In this document: piece after piece, positions 7,467-16,266 of the stretch
How positions within the stretch are numbered: the stretch's first letter is position 1
Layout: each line of letters begins with the position of its first letter
Source of the DNA: Halorubrum aidingense JCM 13560
GTDB lineage: Archaea; Halobacteriota; Halobacteria; Halobacteriales; Haloferacaceae
DNA: 64,000 bases
Assembly (NCBI RefSeq): GCF_000336995.1
Contig: NZ_AOJI01000013.1
Location: 33,523 to 97,522 of the forward strand
Direction of reading: 5' to 3'
The notes under the pieces: model-generated
Told to the model about the DNA's origin: nothing
What the model saw: the letters and a program-made list of their open reading frames with translations, nothing else
Database searches by the model: none
Position numbers and translations under genes: made by a program

Positions 7467-8600
7467 TCAGGCGACCGCGGCCGCGATCTCCTCGTCGCTC
7501 AAGAACACGTCCTCGCCGGTCTCGGCGTCGAACAGGTGAATGTGCTCCTCCTCGAAGGTGACGCCGACTTCGTCGCCGGTCTCGGGTTTGATGTCGGGCC
7601 TCGACCGCGCGAGGAAGTCGTCGTTGATGGCTAAGTGGATGTAGTTGTCCGAACCGATCGGTTCGACGACCTCGACGGTCGACACCAGCGTCTCGTCGCC
7701 GGTCGGTGCCTCCTTGACGACGATGTTTTCGGGACGAATACCGAGCGTGTACGGCCCGCTCTCCAGGTCGCGGCCCGTGACGTACTCGCCGCTGAGTTCG
7801 AAGGCGAGCCCCGACTCGTCGTCGCGGATCGTCGCCGTCGTCCCGTCGGTCTCGACGTCGACGTCGATGAAGTTCATCGACGGGGAGCCGATGAAGCCGG
7901 CGACGAACTTGTTGACCGGGTTCTCGTACACCTCGGTCGGCTGACCGACCTGTTGGAGCTTCCCGTCGTTCAAGATCGCGAGGCGGTCGCCCATCGTCAT
8001 CGCCTCCTCCTGGTCGTGGGTGACGTACATGGCCGTGACGCCGAACTCCTTCTGGAGCTTCTGGATCTCGGCGCGCATCTCCGTCCGGAGCTTCGCGTCG
8101 AGGTTCGAGAGCGGCTCGTCGAACAGGAACACCTCGGGCTCGCGGGCGATGGCGCGGCCCAACGCGACGCGCTGTTTCTGCCCGCCGGAGAGCTCGTCCG
8201 GCTTGTCGTCGAGCAGGTCCGCGATCCCCATCATCTCGGCCATCTCCGTCACGCGCTCGCGACGCTGTTCTTTAGTCATATCCGTGCTCATTTTGAGCCC
8301 GAAGGCCATGTTCTCCATGACCGTTTTGTGCGGGTACAGCGCGTAGTTCTGGAACACCATCGCCACGGGCCGATCCTTCGCGTGGATGTCGGTGACGTCC
8401 TCGCCGTCGAAGCGGACGGCTCCCGAAGTCGGCTCTTCGAGGCCAGCGACCATCCGTAGCGTCGTGGTCTTTCCACAGCCCGACGGTCCGACGACGGTCA
8501 CGAACTCGCCGTCTTCGAGCTCCAGATCGATGTCGTCGACGGCGACGATGGTTCCCCTGTCGAACTCCTTTCTGAGGGTGTCGAGTGTGACGTCCGCCAT
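7467..8600 (-). CDS. Sugar ABC transporter ATP-binding protein (MalK/UgpC type)
   Basis: A 377-residue ATPase that powers a CUT1-family sugar importer at the inner face of the membrane. Walker A is GPSGCGKTT (residues about 38-46), the Q loop is MVFQNYALYPH, the signature is LSGGQKQRVALGRA, Walker B is VFLFDEPLSNLD, and the switch histidine lies in VTHDQEEA. A C-terminal OB/TOBE regulatory domain (about 240-377) follows, as in MalK. The ATG at 8600 (MADVTLDTLRK) is preferred over upstream in-frame starts that read AT-rich promoter DNA. It is divergent from the binding-protein gene and shares a 175-bp AT-rich intergenic region with it, which suggests joint control. Confidence 0.93.
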   Translation of the reverse strand: MADVTLDTLRKEFDRGTIVAVDDIDLELEDGEFVTVVGPSGCGKTTTLRMVAGLEEPTSGAVRFDGEDVTDIHAKDRPVAMVFQNYALYPHKTVMENMAFGLKMSTDMTKEQRRERVTEMAEMMGIADLLDDKPDELSGGQKQRVALGRAIAREPEVFLFDEPLSNLDAKLRTEMRAEIQKLQKEFGVTAMYVTHDQEEAMTMGDRLAILNDGKLQQVGQPTEVYENPVNKFVAGFIGSPSMNFIDVDVETDGTTATIRDDESGLAFELSGEYVTGRDLESGPYTLGIRPENIVVKEAPTGDETLVSTVEVVEPIGSDNYIHLAINDDFLARSRPDIKPETGDEVGVTFEEEHIHLFDAETGEDVFLSDEEIAAAVA

Positions 8601-8775
8601 TCGTTGACGCAACTCGTTCGTCGAGGATAATAATTCTTCCTTATTTTTCCAAACTGTGACGAAATATGTTTTCAAGGATATCCTGTGGTCGTATAATTTT
8701 CTATATATAATGAACGCCGATGTACATCCCAAATACTAAATGTATGAACACGTAATTCATCAATTGTTACCGACT
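8601..8775. promoter_or_regulatory. Divergent promoter region of the sugar ABC transporter
   Basis: This AT-rich gap separates the ATPase gene (minus) from the binding-protein gene (plus). On the minus strand a TATTAT element at about 8625-8631 sits about 27 bases before the ATPase ATG, the leaderless arrangement. On the plus strand CTATATATAATG (about 8701-8712) would give a leader of about 40 bases before ATG 8776. A sugar-responsive regulator such as TrmB could bind here, but I see no convincing TACT-N7/8-GAGTA site. Confidence 0.55.
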
Positions 8776-10074
8776 ATGGACGAGAAACGCCGAACGCTAC
8801 TCAAGACGATGGGGGGAACGACCGCACTCGGGGCGCTCGCGGGCTGTATCAGCACCGACGGCGGCGACAACGGCGGCGACGGATCCGAGGGAGACGGCTC
8901 TGGCGACGACGGATCCGGATCCGACGACGGTTCGTCCGGAGTCGACAACCCGGGAACGGCGACGCTGTGGACCGACCTAGCCGACGCCGAGGACGAGGCG
9001 ATGTCCTCGTACGTCGACGACTTCGAGTCGGAGACGGGCCACACGATCAACAAAGAAGAGCCCGGCGGTGAACTCGACCAGCAGCTTGACACCGCAATTC
9101 CGTCCGGCGAGGGGCCGGACTCGTGGATCTGGGCACACGACTGGGTCGGCCGGTTCGCGGTTCGCGAGGAGCCGCCGTTCCTCTACGACGCGAGCGACGA
9201 TGTCGACACCTCGCTCGATTCGTACACCGAAACCGCCCAGCAGGCGGTGCAGTTCGACGGGGAGCTCCACGGGCTCCCGTTCGCCTCCGAGACCGTCGCC
9301 CTGTTCTACAACGAGGACATGGTCGATGAACCGCCCGAGACGCTCGACGAGATGGTCTCGATCATGGACGAGCACCACGACCCCGAAAACGGGGAATACG
9401 GCCTCTCGTACCCCGTGACCGATCCGTACTTCGTCAGCGGGTTCATCCAGGCGTACGGCGGCGACATCTTCGACGAGGCGAACCTCGAAGTCACCCTCGA
9501 CAGCGACGAGTGTAAACAGGGCTTGAGCGCGCTCGAAACGCTGTTCGAGTACGTTCCGGCCGACCCCGGCTACGAATCGCAGATCGTTGCGTTCGCCGAT
9601 GGGGCCGCCCCCTTCGCGATCAACGGCCCGTGGGAGATCGGAAACCTCCAGAACGAGATCGACAACCTCGGCGTCACGACGCTTCCGACGGTCGACGGGA
9701 ACAACCCGCGGTCGTACTCCGGCATCCAGACGTTCTACTTCAGTTCGATGTTGGCCGACGCCGACCAGTCCACCGTCGACGCTGTCACCGGTCTCGCGGA
9801 GTGGTACACCACCAACGAGGACGTCATCCTGAACAACGCCGAAGAGCAGGGATACATTCCCGTCCTCAGCTCGGTCGTCGACGACAGCGACCTCTCCTCG
9901 GACGTGCAGGCGTTCGCCCAACAGGTCGACCACGGCGTTCCGATCCCGAGCCACCCCGACATGGACAGCGTCTGGGACCCGCTGACGAACGCGTTGACGA
10001 ACGTGTTCAACGGGGACGAAGAGGGCGACGCCGCTCTCGACGCCGCTGCCGAAACCATCCGGGAGAACCTCTAG
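8776..10074 (+). CDS. Extracellular sugar-binding lipoprotein of an ABC importer
   Basis: A 432-residue CUT1 solute-binding protein. Its N-terminus is a twin-arginine lipoprotein signal: RRTLLK at residues 5-10, then ALGALAGC with the lipobox Cys at 24, so the mature protein is probably lipid-anchored outside the cell. A Gly/Asp/Ser-rich tether (about 27-60) precedes the MalE-like domain (DFESETGHTINKEEPGG, LPFASETVALFYNEDMV). ATG 8776 is chosen because it places the Tat motif correctly. Two permease genes follow at once (17-bp gap, then ATGA overlap). The ligand is probably an oligosaccharide such as maltodextrin, but sequence alone does not settle it. Confidence 0.9.
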   Translation: MDEKRRTLLKTMGGTTALGALAGCISTDGGDNGGDGSEGDGSGDDGSGSDDGSSGVDNPGTATLWTDLADAEDEAMSSYVDDFESETGHTINKEEPGGELDQQLDTAIPSGEGPDSWIWAHDWVGRFAVREEPPFLYDASDDVDTSLDSYTETAQQAVQFDGELHGLPFASETVALFYNEDMVDEPPETLDEMVSIMDEHHDPENGEYGLSYPVTDPYFVSGFIQAYGGDIFDEANLEVTLDSDECKQGLSALETLFEYVPADPGYESQIVAFADGAAPFAINGPWEIGNLQNEIDNLGVTTLPTVDGNNPRSYSGIQTFYFSSMLADADQSTVDAVTGLAEWYTTNEDVILNNAEEQGYIPVLSSVVDDSDLSSDVQAFAQQVDHGVPIPSHPDMDSVWDPLTNALTNVFNGDEEGDAALDAAAETIRENL

Positions 10075-10091
10075 TCGGGTTTCCACCTATC

Positions 10092-11087
10092 ATGGCTTCT
10101 TCGCAAACCGGAATCGGTGCAAGCGGGCTGTCGCGGCTCCGGTCAGTGATCCCGTTCTCCAACCGCGACTGGGGACTGCTCCTCGTCATTCCGGGCGTGG
10201 TTCTGTTCTCCAGTTTCATGCTGTACCCCATCTTCTACCTGTTTTATATCTCTCTCACGAACGCGACGTTCGCGGGATCCGTGATCGGGGGCGGTGCAGA
10301 GCTGATCGGCTTCGAGAACTACGTCGAACTGTTCGGCGACGCGCAGTTCTGGACGTCGATGTCGACGACGTGGTTGTTCGTCGCGGTCTCGCTCGTCATC
10401 AAGGTGTTCGTCGCCGTCGGCATCGCGCTGCTGTTGAACCACGCGCGCGTTCTCGGGAAACGGTACATGCGCGCGGCGGTGATCGTCCCGCTCGGGTTCC
10501 CCGGCATCTTCACGATCACCGTCTGGCGGGGGATGTTCAGCGACGCCCGGTACGGCGTGTTCAACACGATACTCGGGCGGTACAACGGGTTTATGTCGTC
10601 GCTGTCGGCCCCGGAGATCCTGCTCTTCGACGTCCCTATCGGCTTCCTCAGCGGCCGCTGGGAGGCGTTCTTCGCGTACGTCACCACCGAGGTGTGGCTG
10701 GCGTATCCGTTCATGGTGATCATCATCGTGAGCGCGCTCCAAGACGTGCCGCGCGAGCTCCACGAGGCGGCGATGGTCGACGGCGCGGGCTTCCTCCAGC
10801 GGTTCCGAACGGTGACGCTCCCGGCGATCAAGGGTCCGGTGCTGTTCGCGTCGATCCTCACCGGCGCGACGGCGTTCCAGCAGTTCCTCATCCCGTGGGT
10901 GTTCAACGAGGGCGGCCCGGCGCGACAGAACGAGCTGATCATCGTGTACGGCTACCGCGAGGCGATCAGCTTCAACGAGTTCGGCCTCTCGGCGGCGATT
11001 CTGATCGTCGCGATCGCCTTCATCGGACTGTTCATGTACGTCGCCGTGCGGTACGGCGGCCTCGCCGAGGGGGTGGGTGATTCATGA
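10092..11087 (+). CDS. Sugar ABC transporter permease, MalF-like
   Basis: A 331-residue integral membrane protein with about six transmembrane helices, first at DWGLLLVIPGVVLFSSFML. The cytoplasmic EAA loop reads ELHEAAMVDGAGFLQRF, ending in ITLP-like VTLPAIKGPV, and docks on the ATPase. It pairs with the next gene as the heterodimeric CUT1 channel. The stop codon overlaps the start of the second permease (ATGA at 11084-11087), so the pair is translationally coupled. ATG 10092 (MASSQTGIGASG) is taken because upstream in-frame sequence overlaps the binding-protein gene and is Arg-rich. Confidence 0.92.
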   Translation: MASSQTGIGASGLSRLRSVIPFSNRDWGLLLVIPGVVLFSSFMLYPIFYLFYISLTNATFAGSVIGGGAELIGFENYVELFGDAQFWTSMSTTWLFVAVSLVIKVFVAVGIALLLNHARVLGKRYMRAAVIVPLGFPGIFTITVWRGMFSDARYGVFNTILGRYNGFMSSLSAPEILLFDVPIGFLSGRWEAFFAYVTTEVWLAYPFMVIIIVSALQDVPRELHEAAMVDGAGFLQRFRTVTLPAIKGPVLFASILTGATAFQQFLIPWVFNEGGPARQNELIIVYGYREAISFNEFGLSAAILIVAIAFIGLFMYVAVRYGGLAEGVGDS

Positions 11088-12151
11088 GCGCGCTCGGCTC
11101 CGTCTTGGCGCTGATCCGCGCGAAGCTGATCGCGTTCGCGACCGCGCCACAGCGGTTCGTCGTGACGATCCAGCGGGCGATCTACGACGTACGGACCGGC
11201 AAGCGGACGCCGTGGGACGTGGCCAAGAGCGTCCTGATGACGGCGCTCGGCCTGTCGATGGTGCTGGTCCTGTTGTTCCCGCTGTTCTGGATCTTCACGG
11301 CGTCGCTCGCGGAGGGGACCCGGCTGTTCAACACGAGCGGCATCTTCCCGGAGCCCTCGGCGTACAACCTCGAAGCGTACCGCTGGGTGCTCTTCGAGTC
11401 CGACTTCTTCTTCGTCGAGGGCGACTGGGGGTACCCCCAGCTCGTGATCGGCGGGGGTGGCGGGCTGGTGCCTCTCAGCTTCCGCTGGGCCGGTACCGAG
11501 ACCGGCCCCGGCGCGCTGTTCAACAGCCTCTATCTGGTGAGCGTGACGATCGTCGCGGGCTTCGGGATGATCGTCCCGGCCGCGTACGCGTTCTCGCGAC
11601 GGAGCTTCATCGGCCGCAAGCGGATTCTCTACGGCTACGTGCTGTTCACGCAGATCGGCGCCGGGCTCTCGATCGCGACGCTCGTGGCGCTGTACTCGCT
11701 GTTCAGCACGTACGGGCTGACGAACAACCTGTTCGTTCTCGGGCTGTTCTACGCCGCCGGCACGATCCCGTTCAACACCTGGCTGCTGAAGACGTACATG
11801 GACAACATCCCCGTCTCCTACGAGGAGGCGGCGATGGTCGACGGCGCGAGCTTCCTGGAGACGATCCGAGAGATCATCATCCCGCTGACGAAGCCGGGGC
11901 TCGCCGTCGTGTTGATCTTCGTCTGGCTCGCCGGATGGAACGAGTTCATCATCGCGCAGACGCTGCTCTCGCCGGAGAACTATCCGCTCTCGGTGGAGCT
12001 GTACAACCTCGCGACTGAGGGGCGGTTCTCCACGCCGTGGACCCGGTTCGCGGCGTTCGCGAACCTGTTCGCGCTCCCGGTCGCGATAGTCTACTTCGCG
12101 GCGCAGCGCTCCGTCGAGGACGGACTCTCCTTCGGCGGGATGGAGGGGTAA
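11084..12151 (+). CDS. Sugar ABC transporter permease, MalG-like
   Basis: A 355-residue permease, the second half of the CUT1 channel. It has about six transmembrane helices. The first, SVLMTALGLSMVLVLLFPLF, is followed by a large extracytoplasmic loop of some 100 residues that is longer than in MalG of enterobacteria. The EAA motif is SYEEAAMVDGASFLETI followed by IIIPLTKPGLAVV. It starts inside the MalF-like gene by a 4-base overlap. The downstream gap to 12284 contains two short T4 runs (about 12169-12200) that may terminate the operon. Confidence 0.92.
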   Translation: MSALGSVLALIRAKLIAFATAPQRFVVTIQRAIYDVRTGKRTPWDVAKSVLMTALGLSMVLVLLFPLFWIFTASLAEGTRLFNTSGIFPEPSAYNLEAYRWVLFESDFFFVEGDWGYPQLVIGGGGGLVPLSFRWAGTETGPGALFNSLYLVSVTIVAGFGMIVPAAYAFSRRSFIGRKRILYGYVLFTQIGAGLSIATLVALYSLFSTYGLTNNLFVLGLFYAAGTIPFNTWLLKTYMDNIPVSYEEAAMVDGASFLETIREIIIPLTKPGLAVVLIFVWLAGWNEFIIAQTLLSPENYPLSVELYNLATEGRFSTPWTRFAAFANLFALPVAIVYFAAQRSVEDGLSFGGMEG

Positions 12152-12284
12152 GGCGGCTCTCGACCGGTTTTAATTCGTTCTGCGGTTTTCTCGTTCTGCG
12201 ACCTTTTCGGACCGGCGCTTCGATCGCATCTGTTGATGAATACCCACGGCAGATCGCGGTTCGTCGTCGACGCTCGACTGTCGC

Positions 12285-13316
12285 TCAGTCAGCCGCGTCC
12301 GGCGTCGGTGCCACGCCGCCGAGCCGGTCGCGGTCGTGGGCCGCCTCGAAGTCGAGGTCCGGCCCGCGTGCGATGATTCCGGAAGGGGTCACGTCCGGGT
12401 GCGTCGTGTAGTAGTGCTCCTTGATGTGGCTCATGTTCACCGTCTCGGCGACGCCCGCGGTCTGGTAGAGGTCGCGGAGGTACGGCCAGAGGTGCTCGTA
12501 CTGATGAATGAACTGCTTGTTACACATGAAGTGCGTGTGGTACACGTGGTCGAATCGGACCAGCGTCGTGAACATGCAGATGTCGGCCTCGGTGAGCGAA
12601 TCGCCGACGAGGTAGCGGCGGTCGGCGAGGCGCTCGTCCCAGTGGTCGAGGGCGCCGAACAGGTCGTCGATCGCCTCGTCGTAGGCCGCTTGTGAGGTCG
12701 CGAACCCGGCGCGGTAGACGCCGTTGTTGACGGGCTCGTAGATCTCGGTGATGACCTCGTCGACGTCCGCGACGGTGGCCTCGTCGCCGTCGGCGGGCAA
12801 CAGCGAGACGTCGTTCCCGAGGTCGTCGAACGCGGTCGAGAGGATACGGAGGATCTCTCGGGACTCGTTGTTGACGATCGTCTCCTCCTCCGTGTCCCAC
12901 AGCACGGGGACGGTCACTCGACAGGTGGCGTCGGGGTCGGCCGCGACGTATCGCTCCCGGAGGTAGTCGCTGCCGTGGAGGCGGTCAGGAGTACAGCCCG
13001 CCTTCTCGGGGGTGAACTGCCAGCCGCCCTCGCCGCGATACGGGTCAACGACCGAGACTCCGATCGCGTCTTCCAGTCCGAGCAGTGACCGCGCGAGCAG
13101 CGTTCGGTGCGCCCACGGGCAGGCGTACGAGACGTACAGGTGGTATCGACCCGCCTCGGGCTGGAACCGGTCGTCCGGGTCGGCGTCGACGTGATCCGGT
13201 ACGTCGCTACCGGCGACCCAGCTCCGGAACGTCGTCTCGCCGCGCTGGAACGACCCGTCCTCGCCCGTCGCCTCGTACGCGTCCGTCCGCCACTCGCCGT
13301 CGACGAGTTGATTCAT
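12285..13316 (-). CDS. Glutathionyl-hydroquinone reductase-like (YqjG/ECM4) thiol transferase
   Basis: A 343-residue member of the Xi-class glutathione S-transferase group. The redox Cys is Cys66 in SYACPWAHRTLL. Other family marks are VPVLWDTEEETIVNNESREILRIL and the C-terminal helical domain with SLTEADICMFTTLVRFD. Family enzymes reduce glutathionyl-hydroquinones. Haloarchaea generally contain gamma-glutamylcysteine rather than glutathione, so that thiol is the likely partner here (inference). ATG 13316 (MNQLVDGEW) matches the family start. It is convergent with the sugar-transport operon. Confidence 0.88.
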   Translation of the reverse strand: MNQLVDGEWRTDAYEATGEDGSFQRGETTFRSWVAGSDVPDHVDADPDDRFQPEAGRYHLYVSYACPWAHRTLLARSLLGLEDAIGVSVVDPYRGEGGWQFTPEKAGCTPDRLHGSDYLRERYVAADPDATCRVTVPVLWDTEEETIVNNESREILRILSTAFDDLGNDVSLLPADGDEATVADVDEVITEIYEPVNNGVYRAGFATSQAAYDEAIDDLFGALDHWDERLADRRYLVGDSLTEADICMFTTLVRFDHVYHTHFMCNKQFIHQYEHLWPYLRDLYQTAGVAETVNMSHIKEHYYTTHPDVTPSGIIARGPDLDFEAAHDRDRLGGVAPTPDAAD

Positions 13317-13447
13317 ACCGCATTTGACGGGCGCGCTTCCCATAACGTGGGCGGGGACGTGGGTGTTACCGCCGATCTCCGGTCGCGGCACGAACGGCGA
13401 TCCCCGGGTCAGTCGGGGCACCGAGAATATTGCCGCGCCGCGACGGG

Positions 13448-13530
13448 TTTATCAGGGCCACGCGGCTACCAGCGGGTAATCATGGCCGCACAGGCGATGG
13501 ATCGCGTTCCGCGATCGTGATGAGGTCTTT
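13448..13530 (+). promoter_or_regulatory. Possible leader: TATA, 12-codon ORF and hairpin
   Basis: TTTATC at 13448-13453 is followed about 30 bases later by ATG at 13482, which opens a 12-codon ORF (MAAQAMDRVPRS, stop at 13518-13520). Its end overlaps a perfect 7-bp hairpin, GATCGCG-TTC-CGCGATC (13500-13516), followed by a TCTTTTC run. This could be an upstream leader with a terminator-like structure ahead of the gene at 13590, or simply a terminator. The rest of the 13317-13589 gap shows nothing further. Confidence 0.25.
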
Positions 13531-13589
13531 TCGGTGAATAGTACAATCCAGCGCGTCGAACGCCGCCACCGAACCGGGGTGTCCAGCCG

Positions 13590-14393
13590 ATGCTGACCGG
13601 CCGAGAGGCGGTCTCGCGCGCCGGGATAGACGCGGTCGCGCTGAAGCCGGCCGAGTGCGACGTCGCCCGCGCCGTCGACCTCCCGGTCGACCGCGTGACG
13701 ATCGACTACGAGGGCCGCGAGCACCTCCCGGACGCGGCGACGCTCGACCGACTCGCCGCCGAGATGGACCTGTACGTCACAACGCCGGTCCGCGCCGACG
13801 GCTTCGATCCGCTCGGCGACGACTCGCTGCTCGCGCGGGTTCCCGACGGCGCTCGACGGGTGCTCGTCGCGGGTCACGGCGCGTACCTCTCCGAGGAGGA
13901 GTCGTCGCGCGCGGTCGCTCCCCGCTTCGGCGCCGCGCGGCGCGAGTCACCGGACGCGTGGGTCGGTACGGAGGGCGTCGAGCGCGTCGCGCTGGCCGCC
14001 GGCGGGACCCAGTTCGAACTGCTCTCGCGCTCGACCGACCGGGACGTGCGGGCGCTCCGCGCGGCCGGTTTCGACGGTGATATCGCGGTGTACGCGCCGA
14101 CCGTCCTCACCGACGACGAGGACGCGGTACTCGACGCGGTCGGCGCCTACGTCGCTCGACGCCGTCCCGTCGCCCGCGCCCTGCCCGACGCCCCAGACGC
14201 CCCGGACGGCTCGCCACCGACCGACGCGACCGCCACGGGACGGACCCGCGAGGTGCTCTCCGCCGCCGCGCGCGACTTCGCGCTCGTCGGCTCTCCGGGA
14301 GCCGTCCGGGACCGCGTCGACGACCTCCGCGAAGCCGGCGTCGATCACGTGGTCGGGTATCCCGCCCGCGGCATCGGCGAGTTCCTGTCGTAG
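13590..14393 (+). CDS. Conserved haloarchaeal protein with luciferase-like C-terminal segment
   Basis: A 267-residue soluble protein that I cannot assign to a characterised enzyme. The C-terminal DFALVGSPGAVRDRVDDLREAG...VVGYPARG resembles the last segment of bacterial-luciferase-like F420 or flavin oxidoreductases, where it closes the TIM barrel. The N-terminal part (ALKPAECDVARAVDLPVDRVTIDYEG; LYVTTPVRADGFDPLGDDSL) looks like an alpha/beta protein. The database label that seems closest is DUF7388. A Pro/Asp-rich low-complexity loop is at about 195-215. Transcription may start with the leader at 13448. Confidence 0.6.
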   Translation: MLTGREAVSRAGIDAVALKPAECDVARAVDLPVDRVTIDYEGREHLPDAATLDRLAAEMDLYVTTPVRADGFDPLGDDSLLARVPDGARRVLVAGHGAYLSEEESSRAVAPRFGAARRESPDAWVGTEGVERVALAAGGTQFELLSRSTDRDVRALRAAGFDGDIAVYAPTVLTDDEDAVLDAVGAYVARRRPVARALPDAPDAPDGSPPTDATATGRTREVLSAAARDFALVGSPGAVRDRVDDLREAGVDHVVGYPARGIGEFLS

Positions 14394-14564
14394 GGGCTCG
14401 TACGGGTCGCGGAGGCGAGTCTCCCACGCGGACCGCATTCTCTGACTCGTCGATCGGGCGCCGACATCGACGTTTCTCAGTAATTAAATTTATCCGCGAA
14501 CACGTGTTATCTGTTCGTGACCCTGTCTACCGTCTCACCGCGGTGGTAATCACATGACCCGACA

Positions 14565-15221
14565 ATGACTGTTTTCGCCAACGTCGAACTCTCTCCGACT
14601 GATCCGGCGCTCGGCTCGCTCGCCGACACGGGTACCGACTCTGCGTATCGGGTCCCACTCGTGCTCCGTTCTGACAGCTCGATCGTTCTGTACGCGCTCT
14701 TCGGCGATGGATATTCCGCGTCGGCCGTCGAAACACTTCGCGACAGCGAGTCCGTGACGTCGGCTCAAGTCGTCGATCACGTCGGGAACTCGCGGCTGGT
14801 TTCGATCACGCTTCCGCTTCGCTCCGCACGAGGGATCGGGACCCTCGCGAAGTCGGACGTCGAGATCGTCGAGGCGGTCGGCACGTCCGAGACGTGGCTG
14901 TTTCGCGTTCGAGCCCCCGACCGGGACTCCCTCCGCGAACTCGCAGAGCGCTGTGAACGAGAACCCGACACCGTCCGCGTCGGGCGCGTTTACGAGCAGA
15001 TCTCCGGGCCCGAACGCGTCGAATCCGTGCTCACCCCTCAACAGGAGACCGCGCTCCGAACTGCGGGCGACGCCGGGTACTTCCGCGTCCCTCGAGAGAC
15101 CTCGCTCGGCGAACTGAGCGAAGAGCTCGCCGTCTCGGACTCGGCGGTCTCACAGCGTCTCCGTCGCGGAACCGACGCGCTCCTCTCGGCCGTGTTCGGG
15201 ACGAGAGACCGCGATCGGTGA
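14565..15221 (+). CDS. Bat-type HTH transcriptional regulator (HTH_10)
   Basis: A 218-residue regulator of the haloarchaeal bacterio-opsin-activator-like group. The C-terminal HTH_10 domain (about 158-210) reads LTPQQETALRTAGDAGYF and LGELSEELAVSDSAVSQRLRRG. The N-terminal 150 residues are the usual sensor-like region of unknown ligand, with no PAS or GAF signature visible. The target genes are unknown. Upstream, TTAAATTTATC (about 14483-14493) is a likely promoter element. A four-codon ORF (ATG 14554) overlaps the start codon by ATGA, which could couple translation. Confidence 0.85.
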   Translation: MTVFANVELSPTDPALGSLADTGTDSAYRVPLVLRSDSSIVLYALFGDGYSASAVETLRDSESVTSAQVVDHVGNSRLVSITLPLRSARGIGTLAKSDVEIVEAVGTSETWLFRVRAPDRDSLRELAERCEREPDTVRVGRVYEQISGPERVESVLTPQQETALRTAGDAGYFRVPRETSLGELSEELAVSDSAVSQRLRRGTDALLSAVFGTRDRDR

Positions 15222-15324
15222 CGTTTCGACGACGGCGTCGGTGGCGCCTCTTGCTATCCGTTCTGATAGCTGGGTTCGAGCGTCCAGCACCGATTATCGC
15301 ACGTTTTCGACCGGCGAATATATC

Positions 15325-15330
15325 TATATA
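15325..15330 (+). promoter_or_regulatory. TATA box of the transducer/CheW operon
   Basis: TATATA centred 27 bases before ATG 15354, preceded by a purine-rich GGCGAA stretch as BRE. The spacing predicts a leaderless mRNA starting at or next to the ATG. Confidence 0.7.
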
Positions 15331-15353
15331 CGGACCACCCCACTGCTGTCGTA

Positions 15354-16262
15354 ATGGCTACCACGGAGGCCGACGACCGACCCGTAGAGCTGGCACAGGA
15401 GCACGAGGACGACGACGTCGAGAACGCGGCGTATGCGCTTTCGGAACTGCAGAACGCGTCAGAGGATATCGCGGTCAGAACCGAGGAGATCGCCGCCCTC
15501 TCCCGCGAACAGGCCGAGGGGATGAGCGAGGTCAGAAACGAGGTCTCGGACATGAGCGCGGCCGTCGAGCAGATCGCGTCGTCGGCCGAAGAAGTCGCGA
15601 GCGAGGGCGATCAGGTGAACGAGCTCGCCTCCGAGGGACGCTCGGCCGCGCGCGACACGCGGACGGCGATGACGCGGATCGACGACTCGTCCACCGAGGT
15701 GAGCGAACGGGTCCACCGGATCGACGACAGCGTCGAAGAGATCGACGCCATGGTCGCGGTGATAAACGACATCGCCGATCAGACGAACCTCCTCGCGCTC
15801 AACGCGTCGATCGAGGCCGCCCGCGCCGGCGACGCGGGGGCGGGGTTCGCGGTCGTCGCCGAGGAGATCAAGTCGCTGGCCGAGAAGTCCCAGCGGCGCG
15901 CGAACGACATCGAAGAGCTCGTCGACGGGATCCAACACAACACCAAACGGGCCGTCGAGGGGCTCGAAGACAACGAGCAGGCGGTCGAAGCGGGAATCGA
16001 GGAGGTCCAGTCGACGCTGACGATGTTCGAGGAGATCGGCGATTCCGTCGGCGAACTCAACATCGGTATCGAAGAGGTCGCGCACGCGACCGACGAACAG
16101 GCCGCGAGCACCGAGGAGATCGCCTCGATGATCGACCAGACGGCGTCCAACGCCGAGGAGATAAGCGACGAGACGGACAACATCAGCGCCGCGGTCGAAG
16201 AGCAGTCGTCGATGGTCTCCGAGGTCAACCAGGGGTTCCAGGGACTCATCGAGGAGGAGTGA
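15354..16262 (+). CDS. Soluble chemotaxis transducer lacking a sensor domain
   Basis: A 302-residue protein made almost wholly of an MCP signalling coiled coil. The hairpin tip that contacts CheA and CheW reads [20 protein letters not shown] and continues [23 protein letters not shown] (residues about 140-185). No transmembrane helix, HAMP, PAS or GAF domain is seen; the N-terminus is just a 25-residue acidic tail. Glu/Gln-rich helices on both arms could hold methylation sites. It is therefore a cytoplasmic transducer whose stimulus must arrive through another protein. cheW follows 4 bases downstream and must be cotranscribed. Confidence 0.9.
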   Translation: MATTEADDRPVELAQEHEDDDVENAAYALSELQNASEDIAVRTEEIAALSREQAEGMSEVRNEVSDMSAAVEQIASSAEEVASEGDQVNELASEGRSAARDTRTAMTRIDDSSTEVSERVHRIDDSVEEIDAMVAVINDIADQTNLLALNASIEAARAGDAGAGFAVVAEEIKSLAEKSQRRANDIEELVDGIQHNTKRAVEGLEDNEQAVEAGIEEVQSTLTMFEEIGDSVGELNIGIEEVAHATDEQAASTEEIASMIDQTASNAEEISDETDNISAAVEEQSSMVSEVNQGFQGLIEEE

Positions 16263-16266
16263 GCCG

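Noticed and set aside
8601-8775. AT-rich stretch as a replication origin
   Set aside because: No origin-recognition-box repeats and no orc1/cdc6 gene nearby; divergent promoters explain it.
15262-15290. GGGTTCGAG resembling a tRNA T-arm
   Set aside because: The loop is one base too long and no D-arm, anticodon arm or acceptor stem can be drawn around it.
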